Positions 1 to 8,920 of a stretch of DNA of 64,000 nt are shown piece by piece. The stretch spans positions 1 through 64,000 of the forward strand of contig MKWG01000021.1 in the NCBI GenBank assembly GCA_001899685.1. The letters are read 5' to 3'. The translations under genes and the position numbers were made by a program. Origin of the DNA: Sphingobacteriales bacterium 44-15 (lineage in GTDB: Bacteria > Bacteroidota > Bacteroidia > Chitinophagales > Chitinophagaceae). The notes under the pieces were generated by a model. The model was given only the letters and a program-made list of their open reading frames with translations. It made no database searches and was not told the origin of the DNA. Each line of letters opens with the position of its first letter. The stretch's first letter is position 1.

Positions 1-1
1 G

Positions 2-559
2 TATAGCAAAGGTTTTAACCGTTTTGCTTATTTTTGCTTTTTACTAATCTTTTTTGGAAAAAATAACGGGCTAACTCCCGGGTTGTTGCTGAATACGCAT
101 TGTCATCTTGATCATGTATTTGGCAATAAATGGGTATCGGAAAAGTACGGGTTAAAGCTTCATCTCCACGACAAAGAAAAAATAGTGCTTGATAATGCAC
201 CCGTTGCAGGACTAAGATGGAATTTGCCATTTGACAACTACCAGGGCGATGTACAATATGTACGTGAAGGAGATATCATTTCGTTGGGTGAAGACCAGCT
301 TGAGGTGTTCTTTACACCGGGGCATTCCCCCGGAAGCGTTATTTATTACTGCCGTAAGCAGGGGTTTGTAATAGGCGGCGATGTATTGTTCCGGATGAGC
401 ATAGGGCGGACAGATCTTCCGGGAGGAGACCATAGCACTTTGATCAGCAGCATCCGCAACAAGCTCCTGGTGCTTCCTGATGATACAGTAGTGTATCCCG
501 GGCATGGCGGGAAAACCACCATCGGCTTTGAAAGGAATAATAATCCGTTTTTGAGCTGA
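2..559 (+). CDS. Metallo-beta-lactamase-fold hydrolase (glyoxalase II-like), 5' end outside window
   Basis: Probable Zn-dependent hydrolase of the glyoxalase II-like group. The reading frame is open from base 2 to the TGA at 557-559, so the start lies upstream of the window. Visible metal ligands are THCHLDH (nt 95-115), the His in FTPGHSPGS, the Asp in GGDVLF and the His in YPGHGG, in the normal order for the fold. The segment NNGLTPGLLLNTHCH just before the first motif is family-like. The first 15-20 codons are hydrophobic and Phe-rich and do not resemble the usual N-terminal strands, so an upstream frameshift cannot be excluded. The substrate is not deducible; persulfide dioxygenase or hydroxyacylglutathione hydrolase-like activity are options within the family. 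Confidence 0.85.
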   Translation, partial: YSKGFNRFAYFCFLLIFFGKNNGLTPGLLLNTHCHLDHVFGNKWVSEKYGLKLHLHDKEKIVLDNAPVAGLRWNLPFDNYQGDVQYVREGDIISLGEDQLEVFFTPGHSPGSVIYYCRKQGFVIGGDVLFRMSIGRTDLPGGDHSTLISSIRNKLLVLPDDTVVYPGHGGKTTIGFERNNNPFLS

Positions 560-560
560 G

Positions 561-612
561 AGCTATGGGTTATGAGCCGTCAGCTATCAGCTGTCGGCTG
601 TGGGTGTCAGCA
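561..612. repeat. Family C palindromic repeat, copy 1
   Basis: Short stretch built from the words gctatgagcc, cagctatcagctg and cggctgtggg, lying in the gap between two convergent genes. The same words recur at 38601-38690, where they form a perfect 15-bp inverted repeat. It may act as a bidirectional terminator or be a mobile palindrome; neither is shown. Confidence 0.5.
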
Positions 613-657
613 ATTAGTGCGGAGAGTTGCGCCGCGACAATTTCAAATCTTAAATCT

Positions 658-2850
658 CTAATCCATACTTCCCATTTGCCTTGTATAGGCTTTGATAAAG
701 AGCGCGCCGAGATTTTTATGGGGGGGGATATAGTTGTCAAATCTTTCTTTAGCGTCTCCGGATGTAAATTTCTCTGAGAGGCCTTTCCATATAGCGATCC
801 AGTCTACATTTTTGCCTTCCCGAAGGTTGTCGTTGATGGCTTTTAATATGGGCTCATTGATCACACGGGTACCTACTTCTTTAGAGGAAATAATATGCGC
901 ATCGGGACAGGTCCTCAATACGTCATCAAGATTATGAAAGCCGCCACAGGAGCCTAATATCACGATTTTGGAAGTAGGAGGCAGGTTACGGATAGTAGAC
1001 CCTACCCAATAGCTGTGACCGCGGTGAATAGTAATGCTTGGCTCAAGCTTCTGCTTTTCCATATATGCTGCAAGATGCGCCTGGGCCACAGAATCGAGCC
1101 CCTTTTCATAATCGAGCGGCAGATTAGCATATATATATACCGGCTTACCTTTAACAGACTTAATTTCTACCCATTCCGGAGTTTTTTTCACCTTCCATTC
1201 GGTACCGGTAAACAGGCTCATAAAATTGGCGTAGGATTCCTTGCCGTCTTTGTCGCCATAAAAGAATACCTTTTGCACTATTCTTCCGCTGTCATCCGTC
1301 AGTGATGAATAATCCAGCTTGTACACGGGTGGTATATGCAGCCTGGCAGATATATCTATGGTGCTGTCCTGCGAGGATTGGAAGATCGTTTGAAGAATAT
1401 CATAAATGACAATAGTCCTTTTGTCCTGTGCCTTTTTTCCTTCCAGAAGATTTTTATCAACCTCCTGGTCAATCAGCCGTTTTATAAGAGGATTGCTGAT
1501 GCTGCCATAGGAGTCAGCGACGTCCACAGCATCTTCCAGCGTGCCTGTTCTTTCGAGGCCTCTTACAAACGCCATCATGAGCCGCTGGGAGCTGCTGTCA
1601 GGCATGGTGGCAAGAAATTCATCCAGCTTGTTATACCCTGCAGCAAGCTTTATGAATTTTTTAAACCGGTCGAAGTGCACACTCATCAGAAGCGTATCAC
1701 CTGAAGGCGTGGACATTTTTTGCATCATCCGGTTATATACCCCTTTATAGCTGGAAGTATAAATAACATCTTCCCCCAATACGATGAGATAATATAATTC
1801 CTGCGGTGTAAGCGGGTCGAGTATTTTAAATCTTACATTGTCCGGGGAATCGTGAAGCGCATTGATCTGTTCAATGAATACATTTTCAGCCCTGTCTTTC
1901 AGCTTGGCGATGAGCTTATCATAGGCAATAGGAGTATCTTTTTTTACGAGGCGCTGCATGTAGGAGTTTTGCACCTTCACGAGCAGCTTATAATACTGTA
2001 CATTATCCTCCATTACGTCAAAAACATCCTGGAGCGTAAGCTGTCCGTGAACGATCTCGTCAAGAAAGGGGTAATACTGCTGACCGCTTTTGCTGTTGGC
2101 AACGGATACAATCGCTTTTACCAGGGAGTCGCTGTTCCTGCGTATCAGCCGCCCTACATTCGTTTTGGTAGCGGCGGCGTAGTCGTATAGCTGATTCGGA
2201 TTGTGATGAGCTGCTGCCTGCACCAGGCTGTCGGCAAAAGGCACATTATGGTACTGCTCCAGCATGGGCAATACCTTATCAGGGTTTTTTTCGCAAAATT
2301 TCCGGAACAGGATATCTTTTGAATGAACAATGCCGGTATTTTCATAAAAAGCGCTGGTCTCCCCATTGATATTAATATTACCTACCTCGTAAGCAACCTG
2401 TTCTATTATCGGGCTGATATCTTCTTTCCTGATATCGGCATACATCAGGTCCTTATAGTTGTTTACCAAAGCATTGGCAAGGACCGGGTTGAAGGTTTTG
2501 TTGCGGCAGCCTGCATTGAACCCTTTCAGCAGGTTTTCCAGCCCTGTCAGGTATTTTACCTTGAGCCTGTGATCCAGATTCGGGGCAGCTTCTATAGAGT
2601 CTCTCAGCACATTTACTTTATCCACCAGCGCATTGGTGACAAAGTCATTGATCTCCGCATTATGAGATACCCTTATTATAGAGCCGTCTCCTCCTTTGTA
2701 ATGCAAGGCGATCTTTTGCTGCTTTTCTATATTCTCATGATACCGGATGCGGGTGATATCTACTTTCTTTTTCAGCGTATCCGGTTCATTACCCAATACA
2801 GTAAAGCAGGAAGCACATAGTGATATAATAAGGAAAAATACTTTATACAT
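658..2850 (-). CDS. Secreted protein with a possible C-terminal clan CD (caspase/clostripain-like) peptidase domain
   Basis: About 730 residues. The ATG at 2850 is preferred over a TTG nine bases upstream; it gives a clean signal peptide (MYKVFFLIISLCASCFTVLG), so the protein is exported. The body (about 30-520) is helical and of no family I recognise. The C-terminal part contains TIHRGHSYWVGS (His near residues 609 and 612) followed about 25 residues later by KIVILGSCGGF (Cys near 635). A His-Gly motif and then a hydrophobic strand ending in Cys is the layout of clan CD peptidases, so a caspase-like fold is a reasonable inference, but not proven. The coding strand holds a run of eight C (nt 720-727) near the 3' end. 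It is convergent with the hydrolase gene. Confidence 0.8.
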   Translation of the reverse strand: MYKVFFLIISLCASCFTVLGNEPDTLKKKVDITRIRYHENIEKQQKIALHYKGGDGSIIRVSHNAEINDFVTNALVDKVNVLRDSIEAAPNLDHRLKVKYLTGLENLLKGFNAGCRNKTFNPVLANALVNNYKDLMYADIRKEDISPIIEQVAYEVGNININGETSAFYENTGIVHSKDILFRKFCEKNPDKVLPMLEQYHNVPFADSLVQAAAHHNPNQLYDYAAATKTNVGRLIRRNSDSLVKAIVSVANSKSGQQYYPFLDEIVHGQLTLQDVFDVMEDNVQYYKLLVKVQNSYMQRLVKKDTPIAYDKLIAKLKDRAENVFIEQINALHDSPDNVRFKILDPLTPQELYYLIVLGEDVIYTSSYKGVYNRMMQKMSTPSGDTLLMSVHFDRFKKFIKLAAGYNKLDEFLATMPDSSSQRLMMAFVRGLERTGTLEDAVDVADSYGSISNPLIKRLIDQEVDKNLLEGKKAQDKRTIVIYDILQTIFQSSQDSTIDISARLHIPPVYKLDYSSLTDDSGRIVQKVFFYGDKDGKESYANFMSLFTGTEWKVKKTPEWVEIKSVKGKPVYIYANLPLDYEKGLDSVAQAHLAAYMEKQKLEPSITIHRGHSYWVGSTIRNLPPTSKIVILGSCGGFHNLDDVLRTCPDAHIISSKEVGTRVINEPILKAINDNLREGKNVDWIAIWKGLSEKFTSGDAKERFDNYIPPHKNLGALFIKAYTRQMGSMD

Positions 2851-2866
2851 ATATAGCAAACTGCTG

Positions 2867-2874
2867 CAAAATTA
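2867..2874 (-). promoter_or_regulatory. Bacteroidota -7 box (TAATTTTG) for the secreted peptidase-like gene
   Basis: Read on the minus strand this is TAATTTTG, an exact match to TAnnTTTG, ending 17 bases before the ATG at 2850. It implies a very short leader and supports the chosen start. Confidence 0.5.
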
Positions 2875-2906
2875 GGGTAATAGAAGCTCGCTTTTTCAGC
2901 GGGTGC

Positions 2907-3007
2907 ATTTCAATTTTTCGCTTCATGCACAACTTTCCGGTCGGTAAGACACCGGCCGGTAGCGGGTTCTACTGGCAGGTCGCCAGCGGCCTGCGAAAAA
3001 TTGAAAT
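2907..3007. repeat. Long inverted repeat with perfect 15-bp arms
   Basis: Arms at 2907-2921 (ATTTCAATTTTTCGC) and 2993-3007 are perfect reverse complements. The GC-rich centre contains further small palindromes (accggccggt, ctggcaggtcgccag). It sits between divergent genes, upstream of the response regulator promoter. It could be a solitary repeat element or a large structured leader. No coding potential is seen. Confidence 0.75.
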
Positions 3008-3100
3008 CCGCCCCCTTTCAGCAGGGCTCAATCACTAACGTTTATTCATCAATTTTAGTGCTAAAACCGTTCCAACGGATAACAATTTCATAATCCGGCC

Positions 3101-3134
3101 TTTTGGGCTGAAACAGGCGGCAGGGTTATTTTTG
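3101..3134 (+). promoter_or_regulatory. Promoter of the response regulator gene
   Basis: TTTTG at 3101-3105 and TATTTTTG (TAnnTTTG) at 3127-3134 are spaced 21 bases apart, fitting the Bacteroidota -33/-7 pattern. The ATG at 3153 follows 18 bases after the -7 box. Confidence 0.5.
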
Positions 3135-3152
3135 CGTAAACATATTGTTAAG

Positions 3153-3830
3153 ATGGACGACAACTCAAAGAAAATCCTGATCGCTGATGATGAGCCCGAT
3201 ATCCTTGAGATATTGAGTTATAACCTGAATAAGGAGGGATATGAAACAATGACCGCAAAAGACGGGGATGAAGCGCTTCATAAAACAAAATTGTTCAGGC
3301 CCGATCTTATCATGCTGGATGTAATGATGCCCCATAAAAACGGTATGGAAGTATGCAAAGTGCTGAGAGCGCAGCCCTCTTACCAGGGCACATTAATTGT
3401 TTTTCTTACAGCGCTTAGCGATGAAACTTCACATATAAAGGGATTGGAATATGGCGCCGACGATTTTATCAGCAAGCCGGTGAGCCCCAAAATACTGATC
3501 AGTAAAGTAAATGCTCTTTTCCGCAGGGTTCAAAAGCCTGATGATAAGGTGCTCCAGGCAGGCAATATTATTATTGATTCGGTAAAGTTCGTGGTGATGG
3601 TAGAAGGCCGGGAAATCATATTGGCAAAAAAAGAGTTTGAATTACTACATCTCCTGGCTACCAAGCCCGGAAGGGTTTTTCTGCGCAACGAAATATTAAG
3701 CCAGATATGGGGAACAGAAGTAATTGTAGGAGACAGGACAATTGATGTACATATCCGTAAAATACGTCAAAAACTTGGCATAGATTGCATTACCACAGTA
3801 AAAGGTGTGGGGTATAAGTTAGTTGTATAG
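3153..3830 (+). CDS. OmpR/PhoB-type response regulator
   Basis: DNA-binding response regulator of 225 residues. The receiver domain (about 7-122) has the acidic pair D12/D13, the phosphoacceptor D56 in MLDVMMP, T86 in FLTA and K108 in SKPV. The C-terminal winged helix (about 130-225) ends in IDVHIRKIRQKLG...VKGVGYKLV, typical of OmpR/PhoB proteins. An in-frame TTG at 3132 overlaps the -7 box, so the ATG at 3153 is the better start. The sensor kinase gene follows after 226 bases filled with two family A repeats. The kinase is the likely phosphate donor, giving a PhoB/PhoR-like pair. The signal sensed is unknown. Confidence 0.93.
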   Translation: MDDNSKKILIADDEPDILEILSYNLNKEGYETMTAKDGDEALHKTKLFRPDLIMLDVMMPHKNGMEVCKVLRAQPSYQGTLIVFLTALSDETSHIKGLEYGADDFISKPVSPKILISKVNALFRRVQKPDDKVLQAGNIIIDSVKFVVMVEGREIILAKKEFELLHLLATKPGRVFLRNEILSQIWGTEVIVGDRTIDVHIRKIRQKLGIDCITTVKGVGYKLVV

Positions 3831-3851
3831 TTTTTATCCGGTGCTATGGTA

Positions 3852-4012
3852 ATCGTGAAACGGCAGAGGTCAGATGTGAAAATCTCACGTCTCACTTTTC
3901 ACATCTCACCATTGTTTACGGGACAATATCTTAACTTAACACTAGTGTTATGTCAAACGTGAAACGGCAGACGATAAAGTGAGATTCTCACATTTGTCGT
4001 CTCACTTCTCAC
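3852..4012. repeat. Family A GTGAGA/TCTCAC inverted repeats, two copies
   Basis: Two adjacent units (3852-3910 and 3952-4012), each beginning cgtgaaacggcag and ending in stacked tctcac words. In the second, AGACGATAAAGTGAGA is followed by a near reverse complement ending GTCGTCT, so it can fold into a long hairpin. They separate the response regulator from its kinase and may uncouple the two genes. Confidence 0.7.
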
Positions 4013-4056
4013 AAAGAAATACTAAATTATTGTTGACATAGCGCTAATTTATATTC

Positions 4057-5106
4057 ATGTTTGATACTAAAAATATTTCACCACAGCAGTTAGCAGGATA
4101 TACAGCGCTGATGATCTCTTTTCCTGTTGCCTGCCTCATTTTCTTTATTGAGCCTGTCTGGTGGGTGAGCCTTATATCTTTTTTTGTGGTACTGGCGGGC
4201 AGCTACCTGCTTATCCTGTTCACGCTGCAGCGGTTTATTTACCGCAAGATCAAGCTGATCTATAAGTTCATTTATCAAACAAAGGCCAGCAAGCGCCAGG
4301 AGTTTTACTATAAAAATATACTGCCGCCTAAAAGTATTGAAGAAGTCAGCCAGGATGTTGAATTATGGGCTGAGCAGCAGAAAAAGGAGATTGAGGTGCT
4401 CAAAGCAAATGAAGCTTACCGTAAGGAGTTTCTTCAAAACCTGTCTCACGAACTGAAAACACCCATTTTTGCCATACAGGGATATGTGGATACCCTGCTT
4501 AACGGGGCCATGGAAAACCATGAGCTCGGAACAAAGTTCCTCAACAATACTTCCAAAAATGTATCGCGCCTGGTAAATCTGCTGAATGACCTGGATGAGA
4601 TCACCAAGCTGGAAAGCGGCGAGCAGACGCTTTACAAAGAGTATTTTGTTTTACAGGATCTTATCAGGGAAGTATTTGATTCATTATCGGTGCTGGCGGC
4701 TAAAAAAGGGATAAAGCTCAGCATCAAAAAAGGGTGTGAGCTCCCTATAACTGTATTTGCCGACAAGGAAAAGATAAGGCAGGTGTTCATTAACCTTACG
4801 GATAATGCCATTAAGTATGGCAAAAATAAAGGCAATGTTACCGCCAGCGCTTATATAACAGATGAGAAGCATGTACTGATAGAAGTGAGCGACGACGGAA
4901 TTGGCATAGCAGAAGAGCATATCCCACGTATTTCAGAAAGATTTTACCGTACCGATGCCGCAAGAAGCAGAAAAGAAGGAGGAAGCGGGCTGGGGCTGGC
5001 TATTTGCAAGCATATCATTGAAGCTCACGGGCAAAGCATGCATTTAAGAAGCAAGCTGGATGTAGGCACAACTTTCGGGTTTATTCTGCAGAAAAAGAAA
5101 GATTAA
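4057..5106 (+). CDS. Membrane sensor histidine kinase
   Basis: Sensor kinase of 349 residues. Two membrane helices (about 12-31 and 35-57) with only a few residues between them mean there is almost no periplasmic sensor domain. A short linker leads to the dimerisation helix with the phosphoacceptor H131 in FLQNLSHELKTP. The ATP-binding domain has the N box (FINLTDNAIKYG), G1 (SDDGIGI), F box (ISERFYR) and G2 (GGSGLGLAICKHI). All catalytic motifs look intact. The layout is PhoR-like. It probably phosphorylates the regulator encoded upstream, although the repeat-filled spacer suggests possible separate transcription. Confidence 0.92.
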   Translation: MFDTKNISPQQLAGYTALMISFPVACLIFFIEPVWWVSLISFFVVLAGSYLLILFTLQRFIYRKIKLIYKFIYQTKASKRQEFYYKNILPPKSIEEVSQDVELWAEQQKKEIEVLKANEAYRKEFLQNLSHELKTPIFAIQGYVDTLLNGAMENHELGTKFLNNTSKNVSRLVNLLNDLDEITKLESGEQTLYKEYFVLQDLIREVFDSLSVLAAKKGIKLSIKKGCELPITVFADKEKIRQVFINLTDNAIKYGKNKGNVTASAYITDEKHVLIEVSDDGIGIAEEHIPRISERFYRTDAARSRKEGGSGLGLAICKHIIEAHGQSMHLRSKLDVGTTFGFILQKKKD

Positions 5107-5261
5107 AAAAAATACGTATAAATACTTATAAACATTCGTTATCCTTTGCGTAAAAATACTATACAACTCCTTGTATGACTTCATTTTAAGACTAAAAATC
5201 TTGTAAAAACAAAAAAACATTGTAATTTAGTCCCAGTTTTCATAGGGTACGGATTAAAAAC

Positions 5262-5297
5262 GGGCCAGGGTTTCTACCCCGGCCCAACTTTTAAATG
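5262..5297. terminator. Hairpin between convergent genes
   Basis: GGGCC at 5262-5266 pairs with GGCCC at 5281-5285 around a GGG/CCC inner stem. T-rich sequence follows on the plus side. It lies between the kinase gene (+) and the deacetylase gene (-), where a bidirectional terminator is expected. Confidence 0.5.
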
Positions 5298-5337
5298 GCA
5301 TTTTTTATACATCTATTTTCTTTTTACTTCAAAGTTT

Positions 5338-5967
5338 TTACAAATTAATTTTATCAAACCTGTATCCTTTTTCCGTAAATAATTGCAATACCCGGGGAAG
5401 CGCATACTTCATGCGGGTAAAGGCTTTTTCACTGTCATGAAAAACGATTATGCTACCGGCTTTCGCATGAAGAGAAACGTTTTTCAAGCATTGCTCCGGT
5501 GTGATTGCGGTATCAAAATCCGCGCTCAGCACCGACCACATAATGACTTTCATCCCAAAATCTTCAGTAAGATGTTTAAGCTGCAGTTTTGATATTTTGC
5601 CGTAAGGCGGACGGAAAAGCGGGGAATCTATATATTTTCTTGCCTTTGCAATATCTTCAAAATATTTCCGGTCGCCTGTTTTCCACCCGTTCAAATGGCT
5701 AAAAGTGTGGTTGGCAGCAGAGTGCCCTTCATTCAATACACGGCTGTATATATCATTATGTTGCGCCACATTTTTTCCTATGCAAAAAAAAGTGGCTTTG
5801 GCATTATACCTGCTGAGCTCCTCCAGCACATAAGGTGTTGCTTCGGGATGTGGTCCGTCGTCGAATGTGAGGTAAAGCACCTTCTCACGGTCAGGCATAT
5901 CCCAGACGCCTGCGGGATAAAGCTTTTTCAATACCCAGGGCGTTTTTACCAGATAGAACATGATCAT
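5338..5967 (-). CDS. Polysaccharide deacetylase (NodB homology domain)
   Basis: Carbohydrate esterase 4 family enzyme of 209 residues that removes N- or O-acetyl groups from polysaccharide such as peptidoglycan. Motifs in order: TFDDGP (34-39, catalytic/metal Asp 36-37), HTFSH (His 87 and 91, metal ligands), RPPYG (119-123) and FHDS (His 177). The frame extends upstream to 6141, but those codons lie inside a family B repeat and encode the peptide this repeat gives elsewhere, so the ATG at 5967 is chosen. A second ATG lies at 5961. No signal peptide is evident; the N-terminus MIMFYLVKTPWVLKKLYP is weakly hydrophobic. Confidence 0.9.
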   Translation of the reverse strand: MIMFYLVKTPWVLKKLYPAGVWDMPDREKVLYLTFDDGPHPEATPYVLEELSRYNAKATFFCIGKNVAQHNDIYSRVLNEGHSAANHTFSHLNGWKTGDRKYFEDIAKARKYIDSPLFRPPYGKISKLQLKHLTEDFGMKVIMWSVLSADFDTAITPEQCLKNVSLHAKAGSIIVFHDSEKAFTRMKYALPRVLQLFTEKGYRFDKINL

Positions 5968-5991
5968 TGTTTTTGCCTGCTTATTCGGAAT

Positions 5992-6182
5992 ATGCCACGG
6001 ATTCCAGCATTCTGCGGAACGTGGGATGATTTTTGGATACAACAAAGCCACGAATGCACAAATGTATTTTAATATATTTACTCGTGCATGCTGTACAACA
6101 AAAAGAGATATAGCGCACTGGATGCACGAATGGATGGTCAATTGAAAAAAGCCTCATTCGTGCGTTAGTGGCTTTGTTGTAT
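5992..6182. repeat. Family B palindromic repeat, copy 1
   Basis: Contains ccacggattccagcattc, gcggaacgtgggatgatttt, tggatacaacaaagccacga and cgaatg words, with a mirrored arm (cattcgtgcgttagtggctt) at the far end that makes a long imperfect inverted repeat. It lies between the divergent deacetylase and gltX genes and extends the deacetylase frame artificially. Confidence 0.75.
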
Positions 6183-6258
6183 TCATTAATCAATTCATGG
6201 CATTGCATTCCGGATAGCGTTGAGGGTTTTTGTATTTTCGCGCCAATTGATGATCATT

Positions 6259-7782
6259 ATGCCTGAAAAAAAAGTACGTGTACGATTTGCTCCCAGCCCT
6301 ACGGGAGGACTTCACCTTGGAGGTGTAAGAACGGTATTATATAATTATTTATTTGCGAAACAGCATAACGGCACATTTATCCTGCGCATAGAAGATACCG
6401 ATCAGAGCCGGTTTGTGCCTGGCGCCGAGGATTATATTTTCGGGTGTCTTCAATGGGCCGGGCTGGAGCCTGATGAAAGTGTGGTGCATGGCGGCGACTA
6501 TGGTCCCTACCGCCAGAGTGAACGTAAAACGCAATACAGGCAATACGCGGAAAAGCTGGTTGCAGGAGGATACGCTTATTACGCTTTTGATACACCCGAA
6601 GAGCTGGAGCGGATGCGCAATGATCATAAAACAGAACAGAATCCGTCACCGCAATATGATCGCAGCACCCGTAATGCAATGCGGAACTCGCTGACGCTGC
6701 CACCCGGAGAAGTGCAAAGCCTGCTTGATGCAGGCGCGCCCCATGTTATCAGGATCAGGATGCCGGAGAATGAAATAATATCTTTTACCGATATGATACG
6801 GGGAGAAGTAAGTTTCGATACTGCCCTTGTAGATGACAAGGTATTGCTGAAAGCGGATGGTATGCCCACCTATCATCTTGCAGTAGTGGTGGATGATCAC
6901 CTGATGCAGATCACGCATGCTTTCCGGGGGGAAGAATGGCTGCCTAGCGCCCCGGTGCATGTATTGCTGTGGAAATATCTTTTCGGGACAGACGCCATGC
7001 CTCAATGGGCTCACCTGCCGCTGATACTGGGTCCCAGTGGCAAGCTTAGTAAAAGAGATGGCGCCAAATACGGGTTCCCTGTATTTGCCATGAACTGGAC
7101 AGACCCCAGGACAGGTGAGCTTACGGAGGGGTTTAAAGAAAAAGGATTTTTACCCGAAGCCTTTATCAACCTGCTGGCGGTATTAGGATGGAACGACGGT
7201 ACCCAGCAGGAGCTTTTTACCAAAGAAGAGCTGATAGAAAAATTTTCGATTGAGCGGGTGCATAGCGGAGGGGCAAAATTTGATTATGAAAAGGCAAAAT
7301 GGTTCAATCATGAATGGATCAAAAAGCTGCCTGTTACTCATTATCTCCCGGAAGTAAAGCCGTTGTTTGAACAAAAAGGAATTACTGTGGCCGATGAAGT
7401 CATGTTGGAAAAAGTAATGAACCTGGTGAAAGACCGATGTCATCTGCTTCCTGATTTTGTGCAGCAGGGAGCTTTCTTTTTTGCCGCCCCTGCTTCGTTT
7501 GACCTTGATGCTATAAAGCCCAAATGGAATAGCAGTAAGGCCTTGTTCTTTTCGGAAGTGATAAGGACTTTTGAGCTTGCAGCTTTGTGGACAGCACCGG
7601 AGCTGGAGCATAATTTTAAAGAAATAGCTGCTGTAAATCAGCTAAAGCCGGGGGAAGTGCTGCTGCCGTTAAGGATAATGCTTGTGGGAGGGAAATTTGG
7701 CCCGCATGTATTTGATATTGCCGAACTATTAGGCAAAGAGGAAACGATTGCCAGGATCAGGCATGTATTGTCGCTATTGTAA
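6259..7782 (+). CDS. gltX: Glutamyl-tRNA synthetase
   Basis: Class I aminoacyl-tRNA synthetase of 507 residues that charges tRNA-Glu with glutamate in the cytoplasm. The HIGH-type motif is FAPSPTGGLHLGG (10-22) and the KMSKS-type motif is KLSKRDG (262-268). LRIEDTDQSR (42-51) and AFRGEEWL are family signatures. The length matches the usual size of about 500. The start is set at the ATG of MPEKKVRVRFAP, right before the first strand; an in-frame ATG at 6250 would add three residues. Monocistronic in appearance. Confidence 0.97.
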   Translation: MPEKKVRVRFAPSPTGGLHLGGVRTVLYNYLFAKQHNGTFILRIEDTDQSRFVPGAEDYIFGCLQWAGLEPDESVVHGGDYGPYRQSERKTQYRQYAEKLVAGGYAYYAFDTPEELERMRNDHKTEQNPSPQYDRSTRNAMRNSLTLPPGEVQSLLDAGAPHVIRIRMPENEIISFTDMIRGEVSFDTALVDDKVLLKADGMPTYHLAVVVDDHLMQITHAFRGEEWLPSAPVHVLLWKYLFGTDAMPQWAHLPLILGPSGKLSKRDGAKYGFPVFAMNWTDPRTGELTEGFKEKGFLPEAFINLLAVLGWNDGTQQELFTKEELIEKFSIERVHSGGAKFDYEKAKWFNHEWIKKLPVTHYLPEVKPLFEQKGITVADEVMLEKVMNLVKDRCHLLPDFVQQGAFFFAAPASFDLDAIKPKWNSSKALFFSEVIRTFELAALWTAPELEHNFKEIAAVNQLKPGEVLLPLRIMLVGGKFGPHVFDIAELLGKEETIARIRHVLSLL

Positions 7783-7898
7783 GTATGTACGGTGAAATAA
7801 GAAATAATTAAACTTTAATCAACTGCAGAGTAGCGCGCATTTTGTATCTTGAGGCGAAACAGTATATTGTTTTTTATTATCCATTTAAATTCAATTGT

Positions 7899-8729
7899 AT
7901 GAAAAAAATATTAGCTGCCGTGGATTTTTCAGAGCCATCCGTCAATGCTGCCCGTTATGCTTTTGATCTGGTGAAGCAGACCCCGGGCGCTTCTCTTACT
8001 TTATATTATGTGTACGAAAGGATAACTGCCGGGTCAGACGGCACTCCCCTGCTCGTGGATACTGAGGCGCGAAGAACTGTTGCTATGACGGCATTGCAGA
8101 ACCTTATATCGGAATTAGGCACTGCTCTCGGAGTGACAATAAATGCCGTAGCTGAAGAAGGCTCGCTTGCTACTTCACTGGAAAAATATGTGCAGCATCT
8201 TGGTATTGACCTGGTAGTAATGGGCATTACAGGAAGCACAAGGCTGGAGCAGATCATTATAGGAAGCAATACGCTGAATGTGATTGCCAAAGAAGGTTTC
8301 CCGGTGCTGATAGTACCGATGGGGGCCGCTTACAAAAAAATAAATACAGTAGCATTTTCTACAGATCTGAAAGACGTAGCCGCATCCACACCTCTCCAAA
8401 CGCTGAAAGCATTTCTTGATTTTTTTAATGCGGGCCTGTATGTTGTTCATGTGGAAACAGAGTATAACGTCATCCCGCCTGCAGCTCAAAAGGAAAAGGA
8501 AAAGCTGGAAGATATGCTGAAAGCATTCGACCCGCGCTACTTTTTTATTCTTGAAGAAGATTTCGCAAACGCAATGGAGAAATTTACCGAAGAATATCAT
8601 CCTGATATATTTATTACCGTACCACGGAGGCATTCTTTCCTCAGCAGGTTATTTAAAGAGCGCTTTACAAAAAAACTGGCTTATAACAGCCCGGTGCCCA
8701 TACTTGCTATCCATGCTAAGGGTGAATGA
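7899..8729 (+). CDS. Tandem universal stress protein
   Basis: Cytoplasmic UspA-family protein of 276 residues with two Usp domains (about 1-145 and 150-276). The first has the nucleotide-binding signature GITGSTRLEQIIIGSN followed by FPVLIVP. In the second the equivalent stretch (VPRRHSFLSRLFKERFTKKL) lacks the G-2X-G-9X-G(S/T) pattern, so only the first half is likely to bind ATP. The start is the ATG before KKILAAVDFSEPS, the canonical first strand; the longer frame from 7842 is not needed. Monocistronic, preceded by about 115 non-coding bases. Confidence 0.93.
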   Translation: MKKILAAVDFSEPSVNAARYAFDLVKQTPGASLTLYYVYERITAGSDGTPLLVDTEARRTVAMTALQNLISELGTALGVTINAVAEEGSLATSLEKYVQHLGIDLVVMGITGSTRLEQIIIGSNTLNVIAKEGFPVLIVPMGAAYKKINTVAFSTDLKDVAASTPLQTLKAFLDFFNAGLYVVHVETEYNVIPPAAQKEKEKLEDMLKAFDPRYFFILEEDFANAMEKFTEEYHPDIFITVPRRHSFLSRLFKERFTKKLAYNSPVPILAIHAKGE

Positions 8730-8796
8730 GGACGCTTTTTGCAGTGGTGAATAGTGAATGGTCAATAGTGAATAGTTCACTACTGCTATGTCAACA

Positions 8797-8920
8797 ATAA
8801 TTTTTCGTATTTTTTTGTGAGAAGGGAGACTTGCCTGTCTGCCATTTCACGCTTGATATGATACTGCTCACTTTTGGCGTTTCATCTCTCACGTTTATCA
8901 TTTCTCGTTTGACGCAACAA
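8797..8920. repeat. Family A inverted repeat in a 750-base gap
   Basis: Stacked words (tttttgtgagaaggg, gacttgcctgtctgcc, tctctcacgtttatc, gtttgacgcaacaatag). The gap 8730-9485 holds this copy, another family A copy and short open frames around 8950-9350 on both strands that show no recognisable domain. I see no confident gene in the gap. Confidence 0.55.

Noticed and set aside
3852-4012. Possible CRISPR array in the spaced GTGAGA/TCTCAC words
   Set aside because: Unit length and spacing vary, units are internally palindromic, there are no unique spacers of constant size, and no cas gene is in the window.
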